54,552 bases of DNA from Bacteroidaceae bacterium (GTDB taxonomy: Bacteria > Bacteroidota > Bacteroidia > Bacteroidales > Bacteroidaceae): assembly GCA_017559845.1 (NCBI GenBank), contig JAFYQQ010000045.1, positions 1-54,552 of the forward strand. Direction: 5' to 3'. This document shows positions 1 to 8,722 of this stretch, one piece after another. Position 1 is the first letter of the stretch; each line of letters starts with the position of its first letter. A model generated the notes under the pieces. That model was not told where the DNA came from. It was given only the letters and a program-made list of their open reading frames with translations, and searched no databases. The position numbers were made by a program, and so were the translations under genes.

Positions 1-1899
1 CTTCTGATAGGGCAACAACTTTGCAAGAGCAGCCTTGCGTCCTTCTGCATTCTGAGCAAGAATCATTTCACGCATGGCAACAATCTTTTCTGCCTCGAAG
101 AACATGTGCTCGGTACGGCAAAGACCAATACCTACGGCACCGAAGTTGCGGGCAACCTGAGCATCGTGGGGAGTGTCAGCATTGGTACGAACTGCCAACT
201 TGGTGTACTTCTCGCACAGAGCCATCAATTCTGCGAAGTCGCCAGACAACTCAGCAGCCTTGGTCTGAACCTGTCCTGCGTAGATTTCACCAGTTGTACC
301 GTTAATTGAGATATAGTCGCCTTCCTTCAGCACAACTCCTTCAATTTCTACAGTACGTGCCTTATAGTCGATATTTAATGCACCTGCACCAGAAACGCAG
401 CACTTACCCATACCACGGGCAACAACGGCAGCGTGAGAGGTCATACCACCGCGTGCGGTGAGGATACCCTCAGCAACAGCCATACCGGCGAGGTCTTCGG
501 GAGAGGTTTCGATACGAACCATAACAACCTTCTTTCCGTCTTCTGCCCAAGCGGCAGCATCATCGGCGAAGAATACAATCTGACCAGTGGCGGCACCGGG
601 AGATGCGGGCAGACCGCGGGTGAGTACCTTGGCACTTGCCAAAGCAGCCTTGTCAAATACGGGGTGAAGCAGTTCATCCAACTTGTTGGGCTCGCAACGC
701 TGCAGAGCGGTCTTTTCGTCGATAAGTCCTTCACGCAACAGGTCCATAGCAATCTTCACCATGGCAGAACCGGTACGCTTTCCGTTACGGGTCTGCAAGA
801 ACCACAGCTTGCCTTCCTGTACGGTGAACTCCATGTCCTGCATATCGCGGTAGTGGTTCTCCAACTTGTTCTGGAGCATATCCAACTCCTTGTAGATTTC
901 GGGCATAGCCTCTTCCATAGAAGGATACTTGGCCACACGCTCTTCTTCAGAGATTCCGGCACGTTCTGCCCAACGCTGAGAACCAATCTTGGTAATCTGC
1001 TGGGGTGTGCGGATACCGGCAACCACGTCTTCGCCCTGAGCGTTGATGAGGTATTCGCCATTGAAGAGGTTTTCACCGTTTCCAGCATCGCGGCTGAAGC
1101 ATACACCAGTAGCAGAGGTATCACCCATGTTACCGAATACCATTGCCTGTACGTTAACAGCAGTTCCCCACTCGGCGGGAATTCCTTCCATCTTACGGTA
1201 AAGGATGGCACGGTCGTTCATCCAGCTATCAAATACGGCGCAGATAGCACCCCACAGCTGTTCGTATGAATCGTTGGGGAAGTTCTTACCGGTCTGCTCC
1301 TTAACAGCAGCCTTGAATTTCTTCACCAATTCTTTCAGGTCTTCAACCTCGAGTTCATTATCAAGCTTGACACCCTTGGCTTCCTTCACTTCTTCAATGA
1401 TGGCTTCAAACGGATCAATGTCTTCCTTATTCACAGGCTTCATGCCGAGAACGACGTCGCCATACATCTGAACGAAACGACGGTAAGAGTCCCATGCAAA
1501 ACGTGCGTTACCAGTCTTGCGAATCATACCTTCCACAACCTCATCATTCAAACCGAGGTTCAAGATGGTATCCATCATACCGGGCATTGAAGCGCGAGCA
1601 CCAGAACGTACAGAAACCAAAAGGGGATTCTCAACATCACCGAACTTTGAGTTCATGAGGTTCTCGATGTTCTCAACTGCCTTGAGCACGTCTTCCTTCA
1701 ACAGTTCTACAACCTTATCCTTTCCAACTTCATAATATTCGTTGCAAACGTCTGTTGTGATGGTAAAACCGGGAGGAACGGGCACTCCAATCAAGTTCAT
1801 CTCGGCAAGGTTAGCACCCTTGCCACCAAGCAGATTTCTCATGTCTGCTTTTCCTTCAGCCAAACCGTTACCGAAGGTGTAAACTCTTTTTTGACTCAT
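1..1899 (-). CDS. ppdK: Pyruvate, phosphate dikinase (3' end outside window)
   Basis: PPDK interconverts pyruvate, ATP and phosphate with phosphoenolpyruvate, AMP and pyrophosphate in the cytoplasm; anaerobes use it in glycolysis or gluconeogenesis. The minus-strand frame is open from an ATG at 1897-1899 to the window edge and gives the first 633 residues of a protein usually about 900 long, so the PEP/pyruvate-binding C-terminal barrel is missing here. Visible are the N-terminal [10 protein letters not shown] of the nucleotide-binding domain, [19 protein letters not shown] near residue 97, and the phosphohistidine motif [15 protein letters not shown] with the swivelling His near residue 489. 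The start follows the family N-terminus ([10 protein letters not shown]). A good promoter lies upstream (1967-1998). The gene diverges from rlmD. Identity is certain; only completeness is unknown. Confidence 0.97.
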   Translation of the reverse strand, partial: MSQKRVYTFGNGLAEGKADMRNLLGGKGANLAEMNLIGVPVPPGFTITTDVCNEYYEVGKDKVVELLKEDVLKAVENIENLMNSKFGDVENPLLVSVRSGARASMPGMMDTILNLGLNDEVVEGMIRKTGNARFAWDSYRRFVQMYGDVVLGMKPVNKEDIDPFEAIIEEVKEAKGVKLDNELEVEDLKELVKKFKAAVKEQTGKNFPNDSYEQLWGAICAVFDSWMNDRAILYRKMEGIPAEWGTAVNVQAMVFGNMGDTSATGVCFSRDAGNGENLFNGEYLINAQGEDVVAGIRTPQQITKIGSQRWAERAGISEEERVAKYPSMEEAMPEIYKELDMLQNKLENHYRDMQDMEFTVQEGKLWFLQTRNGKRTGSAMVKIAMDLLREGLIDEKTALQRCEPNKLDELLHPVFDKAALASAKVLTRGLPASPGAATGQIVFFADDAAAWAEDGKKVVMVRIETSPEDLAGMAVAEGILTARGGMTSHAAVVARGMGKCCVSGAGALNIDYKARTVEIEGVVLKEGDYISINGTTGEIYAGQVQTKAAELSGDFAELMALCEKYTKLAVRTNADTPHDAQVARNFGAVGIGLCRTEHMFFEAEKIVAMREMILAQNAEGRKAALAKLLPYQK

Positions 1900-1966
1900 T
1901 TCGAAAAATTATAAAATTACTATAATAAGTTAATACTAAATTTTTTGATGCGTTTTCACGGTCATG

Positions 1967-1998
1967 CAAAATTAACAAAAATTCCTTTTTTTGCCAAA
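1967..1998 (-). promoter_or_regulatory. Promoter for ppdK
   Basis: On the minus strand TTTG (1998-1995), 20 bases, then TAATTTTG (1974-1967) matches the Bacteroidota sigma factor consensus TTTG-N19-21-TAnnTTTG exactly. It sits about 70 bases upstream of the ppdK start. Confidence 0.75.
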
Positions 1999-2038
1999 TT
2001 ATACGCTCTAAAAAGTGTATTATTATTGATAAATTGTG

Positions 2039-2046
2039 TAATTTTG
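2039..2046 (+). promoter_or_regulatory. Probable -7 box for rlmD-nadE
   Basis: TAATTTTG fits the Bacteroidota -7 consensus TAnnTTTG and lies 33 bases before the rlmD ATG. No good TTTG is seen 20 bases upstream, so the assignment rests on the -7 box alone. Confidence 0.5.
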
Positions 2047-2078
2047 CCGAAAAGTAACAAACACAACAGATATTGTAT

Positions 2079-3503
2079 ATGTCAAGAAAGAAAAAAGCTC
2101 TACCCCTTTTCGAAGCCGTGGAAATCACTCAAGTGGCAGCAGAAGGTAAAGCGCTGGTGCGTATAAATGACCTGGTAGTATTCGTTCCCTATGTGGTTCC
2201 GGGCGATGTGGTGGACCTTCAGCTCACACGAAAAAAACATAGCTATGCCGAAGCGGTGGCTGTAAAATTCCACAAATATAGCGAGCGCAGGACTAGCGCT
2301 TTCTGCCCTCATTTCGGAGTGTGCGGCGGATGCAAGTGGCAGATTCTCCCCTATGAAGACCAGATTGCATACAAGCAACAGCAAGTAATGGACCAACTGA
2401 CACGCATCGGCAAGGTTGAACTGTCCGAATGCTCCCCCATCCTGGGTTCCGCAAAGACGCAGGCTTACCGAAACAAGGTGGAATTCGGATTTGCCAACAA
2501 ACGATGGCTCACATCAGAAGAAATTGCCAGTGGCGTACGCTACGAACACCCAGAAGCCGTGGGTTACCACACCTCGGGTTCGTTTGACAAGATTCTTCCC
2601 ATTGAGGAATGCCATCTGATGGACGATGTGAACAACACCATCCGAAACGGCATTCGTGACTATGCATACGAAAACGGACTTTCTTTCTATGACCAGCGTG
2701 AACACACAGGCCTGCTTCGTGGCATGATGTTACGTCTTAGCAACACCGGCGAGCTGATGCTGTTAATGCAGTTCTGCATCATGGACGATAAGGAGCAGCA
2801 ACAGGCTGATGCCATGCTGCAATGGATTAGCGACAATTACAAACAGATAAGCAGCCTGCTTTGGGTGAACAACCAAAAGTTCAACGACACCTTTGGCGAC
2901 TTGCCCGTACACTGCTTCCGTGGAACAGACCACATATTCTTGGAAATGGAAGGACTGCGTTTCAAAGTAGGCCCGAAGAGTTTCTACCAGACCAACACCG
3001 ACCAGGCATACGAGCTGTACAAGGTTGCACGCAACTTTGCCGGACTAACCGGAAACGAACTGGTTTACGACCTGTATACAGGAACCGGCACCATTGCCAA
3101 CTTTGTATCGCGCCAAGCACGCCAGGTAATCGGTATTGAATATGTACCCGAAGCCATTGAGGACGCCAAGGTAAACAGCGAGATCAACAACATACATAAC
3201 ACGCTGTTTTACGCAGCTGATATGAAAGACATTCTAAACCAAGACTTCATCATGCGTCACGGTGCTCCCGATGTCATCATCACAGACCCACCAAGAGCAG
3301 GAATGCATAAGGACGTGATAGACGCCATTCTGTTTGCCAACGCACGAAAAATTGTATATGTAAGTTGCAACCCCTCCACCCAGGCAAGAGACATTCAACT
3401 GCTGGATACCAACTATCGCGTGACTCGCATACAGCCCGTAGACATGTTCCCGCACACCCAACACGTAGAGAACGTCGTGCTTCTGGAACGCCGCGAAGAT
3501 TAA
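2079..3503 (+). CDS. rlmD: 23S rRNA (uracil-5-)-methyltransferase, RlmD/TrmA family
   Basis: Class I SAM-dependent enzyme that methylates C5 of uridine, most likely U1939 of 23S rRNA. It is 474 residues long. A TRAM-like domain fills about residues 8-68. Three cluster cysteines in CPHFGVCGGCKWQ (C76, C82, C85) plus a later one in EECHLMDD form the [4Fe-4S] site typical of RumA/RlmD. The SAM-binding YDLYTGTGTIANF lies near residue 325, TDPPRAGMH follows, and the catalytic Cys is in VSCNPSTQARD near residue 430. I chose the ATG at 2079, because an extension to 2073 would use TTG. nadE follows after 39 bases on the same strand. Bacteroidota carry several paralogues of this family, so the exact target uridine (RlmD, RlmCD or TrmA type) is inferred. 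Confidence 0.9.
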   Translation: MSRKKKALPLFEAVEITQVAAEGKALVRINDLVVFVPYVVPGDVVDLQLTRKKHSYAEAVAVKFHKYSERRTSAFCPHFGVCGGCKWQILPYEDQIAYKQQQVMDQLTRIGKVELSECSPILGSAKTQAYRNKVEFGFANKRWLTSEEIASGVRYEHPEAVGYHTSGSFDKILPIEECHLMDDVNNTIRNGIRDYAYENGLSFYDQREHTGLLRGMMLRLSNTGELMLLMQFCIMDDKEQQQADAMLQWISDNYKQISSLLWVNNQKFNDTFGDLPVHCFRGTDHIFLEMEGLRFKVGPKSFYQTNTDQAYELYKVARNFAGLTGNELVYDLYTGTGTIANFVSRQARQVIGIEYVPEAIEDAKVNSEINNIHNTLFYAADMKDILNQDFIMRHGAPDVIITDPPRAGMHKDVIDAILFANARKIVYVSCNPSTQARDIQLLDTNYRVTRIQPVDMFPHTQHVENVVLLERRED

Positions 3504-3542
3504 CCCAATATTTCTTCACCAATTACCAACACATTCTGTCTT

Positions 3543-5483
3543 ATGAACAAGAACTTCGGATTCGTCAAGGTGGCAACCGCCGTACCTCATGTACGCGTTG
3601 CAGACTGTAGCTATAACTTGCAGCAAATGCTTGACCTCATCGCACAGGCCGAAGAGGAACGTGCGGCGGTAGTCTGCTTCCCCGAACTCAGCGTAACGGC
3701 ATATACTTGCCTGGACCTCTTCAACCAGCAAGTGCTGCTGGAGGCAGCCGAACAGGCCGTGAAAGACCTGCTCTCCTATAGCACGGGGACAGATACAATT
3801 ATTATCGTGGGAACCCCTGTGACACACGCCTGCACGGTGCTCGATTGCGCCGCCGTGATACAGGACGGAAAACTCCTCGGACTGGTGGGCAAGAAGCATC
3901 TCTGCACCCATGACGGATGCTCAGAAAACCGTTGGTTCACATCCGTTGATGAAGTTCCTGAAGGCCGCATTTGTTTCGCCGGCCAACAAACAGAATTGTG
4001 CGCCAGCCAAGTCTTCCGCACTCGACAATTTACTTTCGGCGTGGAAATAGGCCATGATCTTTGGTCGCCCATCCCTCCCAGCACACAGCTTTGCATGAGA
4101 GGCGCGGAAATCATTTTCAACCTGAGCGCAGACAACGCGCAAAGCGGAAAGGACGCATACATACAACAGCTTGCGGCGCAGCAAAGTGCCCGATGCCATG
4201 CCGCCTATGTGCTTTCCGGTTGCGGTTATGGCGAAAGCACACAGGACATGGTTTTCCCCGGACGAACGCTTATTTTCGAAAACGGCAAACTGCTTGCACA
4301 GGGTAAAAAATTCGGCATGGAACCCCAATTAATTTGCACGGAAATTGATGTAGAGTTCATAAGAAACATGCGAAGAAACAACAAGACCTTTACTTCATCG
4401 TCCGCTGTTTATCGCACTGAGAACGTGAAGGAAACGCAGATTGACAAGATTATTGAATTCAGCGCAAAAGAGAGCCGTCTGACCCGTCCCGTAGACGCAC
4501 AGCCCTTCATTCCGCAAGGAGCATTGCTGGACGAAAGGTGCGAAGAAATTTTCCGCATCCAGGCTCTCGGGCTGGCTCGCCGAGTGGAACACACCCGAGC
4601 CAAAAGTATGGTCATTGGCATCAGCGGCGGACTGGACAGCACGCTGGCGCTTCTGGTATGCGCACAAGCCTGCGACATGCTCCAGATGCCACGCCAAACG
4701 ATTGTGGGCGTCACCATGCCCGGATTCGGCACCACTGACCGCACTTACACCAACGCGCTCGAACTGATGAAAGGCCTGGGCATCACCATGCGTGAGATTC
4801 CCATCAGAGAAGCATGTCTGCAACATTTCAGCGACATTGGCCACGATGTGTCCGTGCATGACATCACCTACGAGAACAGCCAGGCACGCGAACGCACACA
4901 AATTCTGATGGACGTGGCCAACCAGTCATCAGGGTTCGTTGTCGGCACCGGCGACCTCAGCGAACTGGCGCTCGGATGGGCCACCTACAACGGCGACCAC
5001 ATGAGCATGTACGGCGTAAACGCTTCTGTGCCCAAAACCTTTGTGCGCCACCTTGTCACATGGATTGCGGGACAGGAAGCCTACAAATCCGTGCGCGCCG
5101 CACTGCTGGACATTGTGGACACCCCCATCAGCCCCGAACTGATTCCCGCAGACGAGGCGGGAAACATCAAGCAGAAGACCGAAGACCTTGTGGGACCATA
5201 CGAGCTGCACGACTTCTTCCTGTACAATCTCCTGCGCCTCGGATTCGGTCCGGCCAAAGTCATGTATCTGGCACGCCACGCTTTTGACGGACAATATACA
5301 GACGACGTGATTCGCCACTGGCTGCAAACCTTCTGCCGCCGATTCTTCCAACAGCAGTTCAAGCGCTCCTGCCTGCCCGACGGGCCGAAGGTAGGAAGCT
5401 GCTCGCTCAGCCCCAGAGGCGACTGGCAGATGCCATCGGACGCCATGGGAACATTATGGCAAGAGCAGGCAGCAGACAGATAG
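3543..5483 (+). CDS. nadE: Glutamine-type NAD+ synthetase with altered glutaminase site
   Basis: Makes NAD+ from deamido-NAD+, ATP and an amino group, the last step of NAD synthesis. It is 646 residues long and has two domains: a nitrilase-fold glutaminase (about 1-290) and an ATP-pyrophosphatase synthetase (about 330-640) with SGGLDS at 361-366 and the conserved GTGDLSELALGWATYNGDHMS stretch. In the glutaminase domain the catalytic Glu (FPELS, E48) and Lys (GKKHL, K117) are present. The usual nucleophile motif ICEDLW reads IGHDLW, so the Cys position (170) is Gly. The loop that normally reads PKTYLPNY...EFYE is also altered. The synthetase half is intact, so the protein probably uses free ammonia. 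It is likely cotranscribed with rlmD. Confidence 0.92.
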   Translation: MNKNFGFVKVATAVPHVRVADCSYNLQQMLDLIAQAEEERAAVVCFPELSVTAYTCLDLFNQQVLLEAAEQAVKDLLSYSTGTDTIIIVGTPVTHACTVLDCAAVIQDGKLLGLVGKKHLCTHDGCSENRWFTSVDEVPEGRICFAGQQTELCASQVFRTRQFTFGVEIGHDLWSPIPPSTQLCMRGAEIIFNLSADNAQSGKDAYIQQLAAQQSARCHAAYVLSGCGYGESTQDMVFPGRTLIFENGKLLAQGKKFGMEPQLICTEIDVEFIRNMRRNNKTFTSSSAVYRTENVKETQIDKIIEFSAKESRLTRPVDAQPFIPQGALLDERCEEIFRIQALGLARRVEHTRAKSMVIGISGGLDSTLALLVCAQACDMLQMPRQTIVGVTMPGFGTTDRTYTNALELMKGLGITMREIPIREACLQHFSDIGHDVSVHDITYENSQARERTQILMDVANQSSGFVVGTGDLSELALGWATYNGDHMSMYGVNASVPKTFVRHLVTWIAGQEAYKSVRAALLDIVDTPISPELIPADEAGNIKQKTEDLVGPYELHDFFLYNLLRLGFGPAKVMYLARHAFDGQYTDDVIRHWLQTFCRRFFQQQFKRSCLPDGPKVGSCSLSPRGDWQMPSDAMGTLWQEQAADR

Positions 5484-5608
5484 TCAAAACCAGCAAACAA
5501 GCAACGGCCACCACCAAAACGGTCGGAAAGATACTTTCCACGAGCAAGGACAGTGTTTTTCCGGCCGTAATTTTTTGTTTTCGGAAAAACACACTGCCAA
5601 ACAACGTG

Positions 5609-5642
5609 AAAAATGGATTTTACAAATGTAAAATCCATTTTT
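5609..5642 (+). terminator. Perfect hairpin after nadE
   Basis: A 15-base perfect inverted repeat (arms 5609-5623 and 5628-5642) with a 4-base loop ends in five T. It is AT-rich with A and T tracts at both ends, so it could terminate in either direction. It lies 125 bases after the nadE stop. Confidence 0.6.
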
Positions 5643-5653
5643 CAACCCCTTTA

Positions 5654-5849
5654 AGGGATGTTCTAAAAATTATGTCGCGTTGATTTTCGTTCTATTTACT
5701 TGTGTGCTTTTGTATGTAGAAGAAGAAACATAGCGAGCTATGTGACTGATGAAACTTGACAAAATGACACAGGTAAAAGACGAAAAGCGGCCGAAACTGA
5801 GAACAGCAGAATAGGTAAAACTTAAAATCAGAATTTTTAGAACGTCCCT
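5654..5849. mobile_element. MITE-like foldback element with TTA target duplication
   Basis: About 196 bp bounded by inverted repeats AGGGATGTTCTAAAAATT (5654-5671) and AATTTTTAGAACGTCCCT (5832-5849), with one mismatch in 18. Similarity continues inward as an imperfect inverted repeat: GATTTTCGTTC on the left against CGCTTTTCGTC on the reverse of the right. A small internal palindrome sits at 5728-5743. The element is flanked by TTA on both sides (5651-5653 and 5850-5852), as expected of a 3-bp target duplication. It has no open reading frame. The right TTA is the stop codon of the minus-strand umuC. The rest of the 366-bp gap after nadE holds only the hairpin above. Confidence 0.65.
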
Positions 5850-7118
5850 TTATATCTTAATCGTAAGGATTTCGTTGATATTTGTAAGGTAATCGGGGCT
5901 GCGGAATTCGCTTTTCACATGCCAGTCGCGTTTCTGGCTGTCCTCCACCACCAGGCTGACGGTTTTCGGGCCGTAGCGGCAGTTCAGAGCGTCGATAGCC
6001 ATCATCAGCGCCATGCGTTGCGGGCGATTGGGGATGGAGTCGAACAAATCCTGCTGCACGGAATCGGAAGGGCTGATTCGTCCAAGCACAACGCCGGTCT
6101 TCTTGTATTGTATGCCCGGCTTGTACATCCGCTCCAGCATCCTCAGGGCAGACGCCGTGATTTCCAGGCTGTCAGATGTGGGCGTAATGAAAAAGGCGGT
6201 GTCTGCGTTTTCGTATTGCTTCTGGTCGTCGCGGAAACGGTTGCTGCAAAGGAACACCGTGACGGAAGAGGCCACCGCCTGCTGGGCGCGGAGCTTGTTG
6301 GCGCAACTGAACGCAAAGCTGGCTACGGATGCCTTGAGAGAAGCCAAGTCCTCTACGTTCCGGGCGAAGCTGTGGCTGGTGCAGATGCTCTGGTTGCGCA
6401 CCACCTCCGAGGTGTCTATGCAAGGAACGCCGTTCAGTTCCAGCCAGGTGCAGTATCCGTTCTTCTGCAAATGCGACTTCACCCAGGAAGCGCTCTTGTC
6501 GGCAAGCGCAAGCGGAGTAGGCACGCCATAAAGGTTCAGTTTCTCTCTCATGCGGCGCCCAATGCCCCATATATCCGAAAGCGGGAGCATCGACAAGGCC
6601 TTCCGTCGCTTTTCTTCGGTGTCAATCATACACACGCCCTGGTATCCGGCATACCGCTTTGCAAAAAGGCTTCCCGCCTTGGCCAACGTCTTGGTAGGCG
6701 CAATGCCGACGCTCACGGGCATGTCCGTGTAAAGGGCAATTTTCCGCGCAATGCCGCGCATAAATTCGGCAAGGTCATAAAACCTTTCATATCCGTCCAG
6801 ACAGCAGAAACTCTCATCAATGCTATAGTTTTCCACATGCGCCACCGATTTGCGCAGAATCTGCACAATGCGCCTACTCATGGCCGCATAAAGCCTCATG
6901 TTGCCCGAGAAAACCCTCACGTCGTTCCTGTCCACAATGTCCTTCACCTTGAACACAGGGTCGCCGCGGTGTATCCCAAGCGCCTTCGCCTCGGGGGTGA
7001 GCGCAACTACGCATCCGTCGTTGCTGGAAAGCACACATACGGGCTTGCCGGAAAGTCCGGGATGGAAAACCTTCTCCACCGCACAGAAGAAACTGTTACA
7101 ATCTACCAAAGCATACAT
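5850..7118 (-). CDS. umuC: Y-family DNA polymerase V catalytic subunit
   Basis: Translesion polymerase of the UmuC branch, 422 residues, which is normal length. Palm residues are visible: D6 in ALVDCNSFF, and D101-E102 in YSIDESF. The motif GIAPTKTLAKAGSLFAKRY follows near residue 140, then helix-hairpin-helix, little-finger and C-terminal UmuC-type regions (about 170-420). It sits 23 bases downstream of a umuD-like gene on the same strand, so the two form an operon whose peptidase product should activate or regulate this polymerase during SOS-like damage responses. Its stop codon TAA coincides with the flanking TTA of the MITE-like element, so the insertion occurred exactly at the gene's 3' end. 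Confidence 0.93.
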   Translation of the reverse strand: MYALVDCNSFFCAVEKVFHPGLSGKPVCVLSSNDGCVVALTPEAKALGIHRGDPVFKVKDIVDRNDVRVFSGNMRLYAAMSRRIVQILRKSVAHVENYSIDESFCCLDGYERFYDLAEFMRGIARKIALYTDMPVSVGIAPTKTLAKAGSLFAKRYAGYQGVCMIDTEEKRRKALSMLPLSDIWGIGRRMREKLNLYGVPTPLALADKSASWVKSHLQKNGYCTWLELNGVPCIDTSEVVRNQSICTSHSFARNVEDLASLKASVASFAFSCANKLRAQQAVASSVTVFLCSNRFRDDQKQYENADTAFFITPTSDSLEITASALRMLERMYKPGIQYKKTGVVLGRISPSDSVQQDLFDSIPNRPQRMALMMAIDALNCRYGPKTVSLVVEDSQKRDWHVKSEFRSPDYLTNINEILTIKI

Positions 7119-7141
7119 AGTTCGTCTCGCTCCCTAACTCC

Positions 7142-7765
7142 TCATTCCGAAGGCTTGTGAATAATATAGGTAACCGTTCCCCAGATGCTGAACTCGTCTT
7201 CTGCGGTCACTCTGATTTTCGGAAAATCGGGATTGGCAGGCACAAGAAAGCCCACTCCGTCCCTCATGACAAAATGCTTGAGGGTATATTCGCCGTTGAA
7301 TTCGCAGACCGCCACCTGCTTTTCCGTGGGGTTACGGTTGCTCTTGTCCACAATGACAATATCGCCCGAGCGGATTCCGGCATCCCTCATCGAATGGCCC
7401 TCCACACGGATAAGATAAGACGATTCGGGATGCGGACAGAGCATGCGCAGCAGGTCTATGTCCTGCGCGCGTTCATCGTTGTCAAGCGGCACGGGGAATC
7501 CGGCCACAATCCCAATATCAAAGAACGGAAGGCTGGCTTTTTTCAGTCGGGATGCCGGAAACACACTTCCCCACTCCAGTCGAGGCAAATCCTCCAGCAT
7601 GACCCTCTGTATGCAGGACTTTATAAAATCGGTCTTGTTCTCTTGCCCTTCTATAAACTCCGCCATGGCATCAGAAGCCCTGAAAGTGAACAGCCTGCTG
7701 TCTGTACGGGGTCTGCCAGCACCTTTTCGAGCTCCACCCCTCCTTTTCTTGCTTTCATCATCCAT
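7142..7765 (-). CDS. umuD: UmuD/LexA-type S24 peptidase with RHH-like N-terminus
   Basis: Self-cleaving S24 serine peptidase, 207 residues, against about 140 for E. coli UmuD. The catalytic domain shows the Ser in VEGHSMRDAG (S125), the Lys in EYTLKHF (K163), and an Ala-Gly cleavage site in IVAGFP (A88-G89); the spacings match LexA/UmuD. The extra N-terminus is basic (RRGGARKGAGRPR, 8-20). It is followed by a segment shaped like a ribbon-helix-helix DNA-binding fold: strand RLFTFRAS, helix DAMAEFIEG and helix KTDFIKSCIQRVM (about 24-56). This suggests the protein both represses and, after RecA-stimulated cleavage, supports UmuC. The RHH reading is inference. The start is the only ATG that fits, and a partly palindromic site covers the upstream -7 box. 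Confidence 0.9.
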   Translation of the reverse strand: MDDESKKRRGGARKGAGRPRTDSRLFTFRASDAMAEFIEGQENKTDFIKSCIQRVMLEDLPRLEWGSVFPASRLKKASLPFFDIGIVAGFPVPLDNDERAQDIDLLRMLCPHPESSYLIRVEGHSMRDAGIRSGDIVIVDKSNRNPTEKQVAVCEFNGEYTLKHFVMRDGVGFLVPANPDFPKIRVTAEDEFSIWGTVTYIIHKPSE

Positions 7766-7791
7766 AATCTCACCTTTTTGCTTTTACAAGG

Positions 7792-7823
7792 CAAAATTAC
7801 ACATTATTTTTGATATTCGTAAT
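7792..7823 (-). promoter_or_regulatory. umuDC -7 box overlapped by a candidate operator
   Basis: Minus-strand TAATTTTG (7799-7792) matches the Bacteroidota -7 box. Across it lies an interrupted inverted repeat ATTACnnAT-N10-ATnnGTAAT (7796-7823), which would suit a dimeric repressor such as the encoded UmuD-like protein. Only one copy is seen in the window, so the operator role is tentative. Confidence 0.4.
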
Positions 7824-7890
7824 ACATTTATCAAACAAAAAGCGGAAGAAACATCTACTTTTAAGAAAAGACAATGGAAACGCGGACAAA

Positions 7891-8598
7891 TCAATGAAAA
7901 TCCACAACGCCACAAAAGGCTTCGAAGGATTTCTCTATGCGCGAGAGTTCGAAAGGCTGCAAACGCAGGGAAAAGGTGCCCTTCAATTCTTCAAGACCAT
8001 AGATGGACTTAATGAGGCTTGCCACATTGAAGGAAAGTGAATCGCCTCGGGAGATAATAAAATATCCCACGCGTAGGAGAAAAGCTCGGTCCTGTTCCAC
8101 ATAATGCAGGGACTGAAGCAAGACAAAAGCCGTAACTTTGTTGAACGACTTCAGCAGGAAGGGAATCCAGGAAGACATCTCGTCGTAGCCCAAAACTGCA
8201 AACAAATGACGGACAGATTGTACTTGTTCCAACACTGGAAGCAGGGTCTGCACAGTCTTCTGCGCGTCAATAGGCGATGACTTCAGCTCCATGGCAGCAT
8301 CGCTGAACCCCTGGTCATAGAGAGAAAAGCGTTCTTGCTTCATGCCTTCTATAAAAGACTTCAGCATGGTTACCAGAAATGCTTTAGAATCATAACGGAC
8401 AAGGACAATGAAAAGTTTCCAAAAAGAATCTGGCTGCAATGAAACCCCTATTCGCTCGCCCAAAACATAGCCGGCCGTGCGGTATTGCGAGTTGGAAAGT
8501 TCATCAAGAAATGCTGTAAGTCCAACATAATCCTTCTGTTCAACAAGCTGTGATAACTTTTTGAACAATACGGAGTTGAAATGTACGTCTTTTCCCAT
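7891..8598 (-). CDS. Hypothetical protein
   Basis: 235 residues, predicted cytoplasmic: no signal peptide, membrane segment or cysteine motif. I do not recognise a family. The sequence is leucine- and phenylalanine-rich with helical spacing (LEQVQSVRHLFAVLGYDEM, LLQSLHYVEQDRAFLLRVG), which suggests an all-helical repeat-like fold. The frame is open further upstream into the tRNA gene, but MGKDVHFN at 8598 is the first sensible start because it follows the tRNA terminator. No TAnnTTTG box is seen in the 13 bases between that terminator and the start, so expression may come from read-through of the RNA operon. Gene status is fairly secure; function is unknown. Confidence 0.65.
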   Translation of the reverse strand: MGKDVHFNSVLFKKLSQLVEQKDYVGLTAFLDELSNSQYRTAGYVLGERIGVSLQPDSFWKLFIVLVRYDSKAFLVTMLKSFIEGMKQERFSLYDQGFSDAAMELKSSPIDAQKTVQTLLPVLEQVQSVRHLFAVLGYDEMSSWIPFLLKSFNKVTAFVLLQSLHYVEQDRAFLLRVGYFIISRGDSLSFNVASLIKSIYGLEELKGTFSLRLQPFELSRIEKSFEAFCGVVDFH

Positions 8599-8610
8599 GT
8601 GCCTTACTGA

Positions 8611-8641
8611 TAAAAATAAAAGCGAAACCGAGGTTTCGCTT
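8611..8641 (-). terminator. Terminator of the SRP RNA-tRNA unit
   Basis: On the minus strand AAGCGAAACC-TC-GGTTTCGCTT (8641-8620) forms a perfect 10-bp stem with a 2-base loop, followed by TTATTTTTA (8619-8611). It begins 8 bases after the tRNA 3' end, a classical intrinsic terminator. Confidence 0.85.
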
Positions 8642-8648
8642 CTTCTTG

Positions 8649-8722
8649 AGCCTCTTGTCGGATTCGAACCAACGACCCCGAGATTACAAATCACGTGCTC
8701 TGGCCAACTGAGCTAAAGAGGC
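8649..8722 (-). tRNA. tRNA-Thr (TGT anticodon)
   Basis: A cloverleaf folds on the minus strand. The acceptor stem GCCTCTT/AAGAGGC is perfect, with T as discriminator. The D-arm is GCTC..GAGC. The anticodon stem CGTGA/TCTCG has one T-T mismatch, with loop TTTGTAA giving anticodon TGT for threonine ACA codons. The T-arm is GTTGG-TTCGAAT-CCGAC. CCA is not encoded. Its 5' end directly abuts the SRP RNA 3' end. Confidence 0.93.

Noticed and set aside
433..1269. 278-codon plus-strand frame
   Set aside because: It lies antisense to ppdK, which has clear family motifs; the frame is a shadow caused by codon bias.
5919..7160. 413-codon plus-strand frame
   Set aside because: Antisense to umuC with its catalytic motifs; protein is Arg/His-rich and unlike any family.
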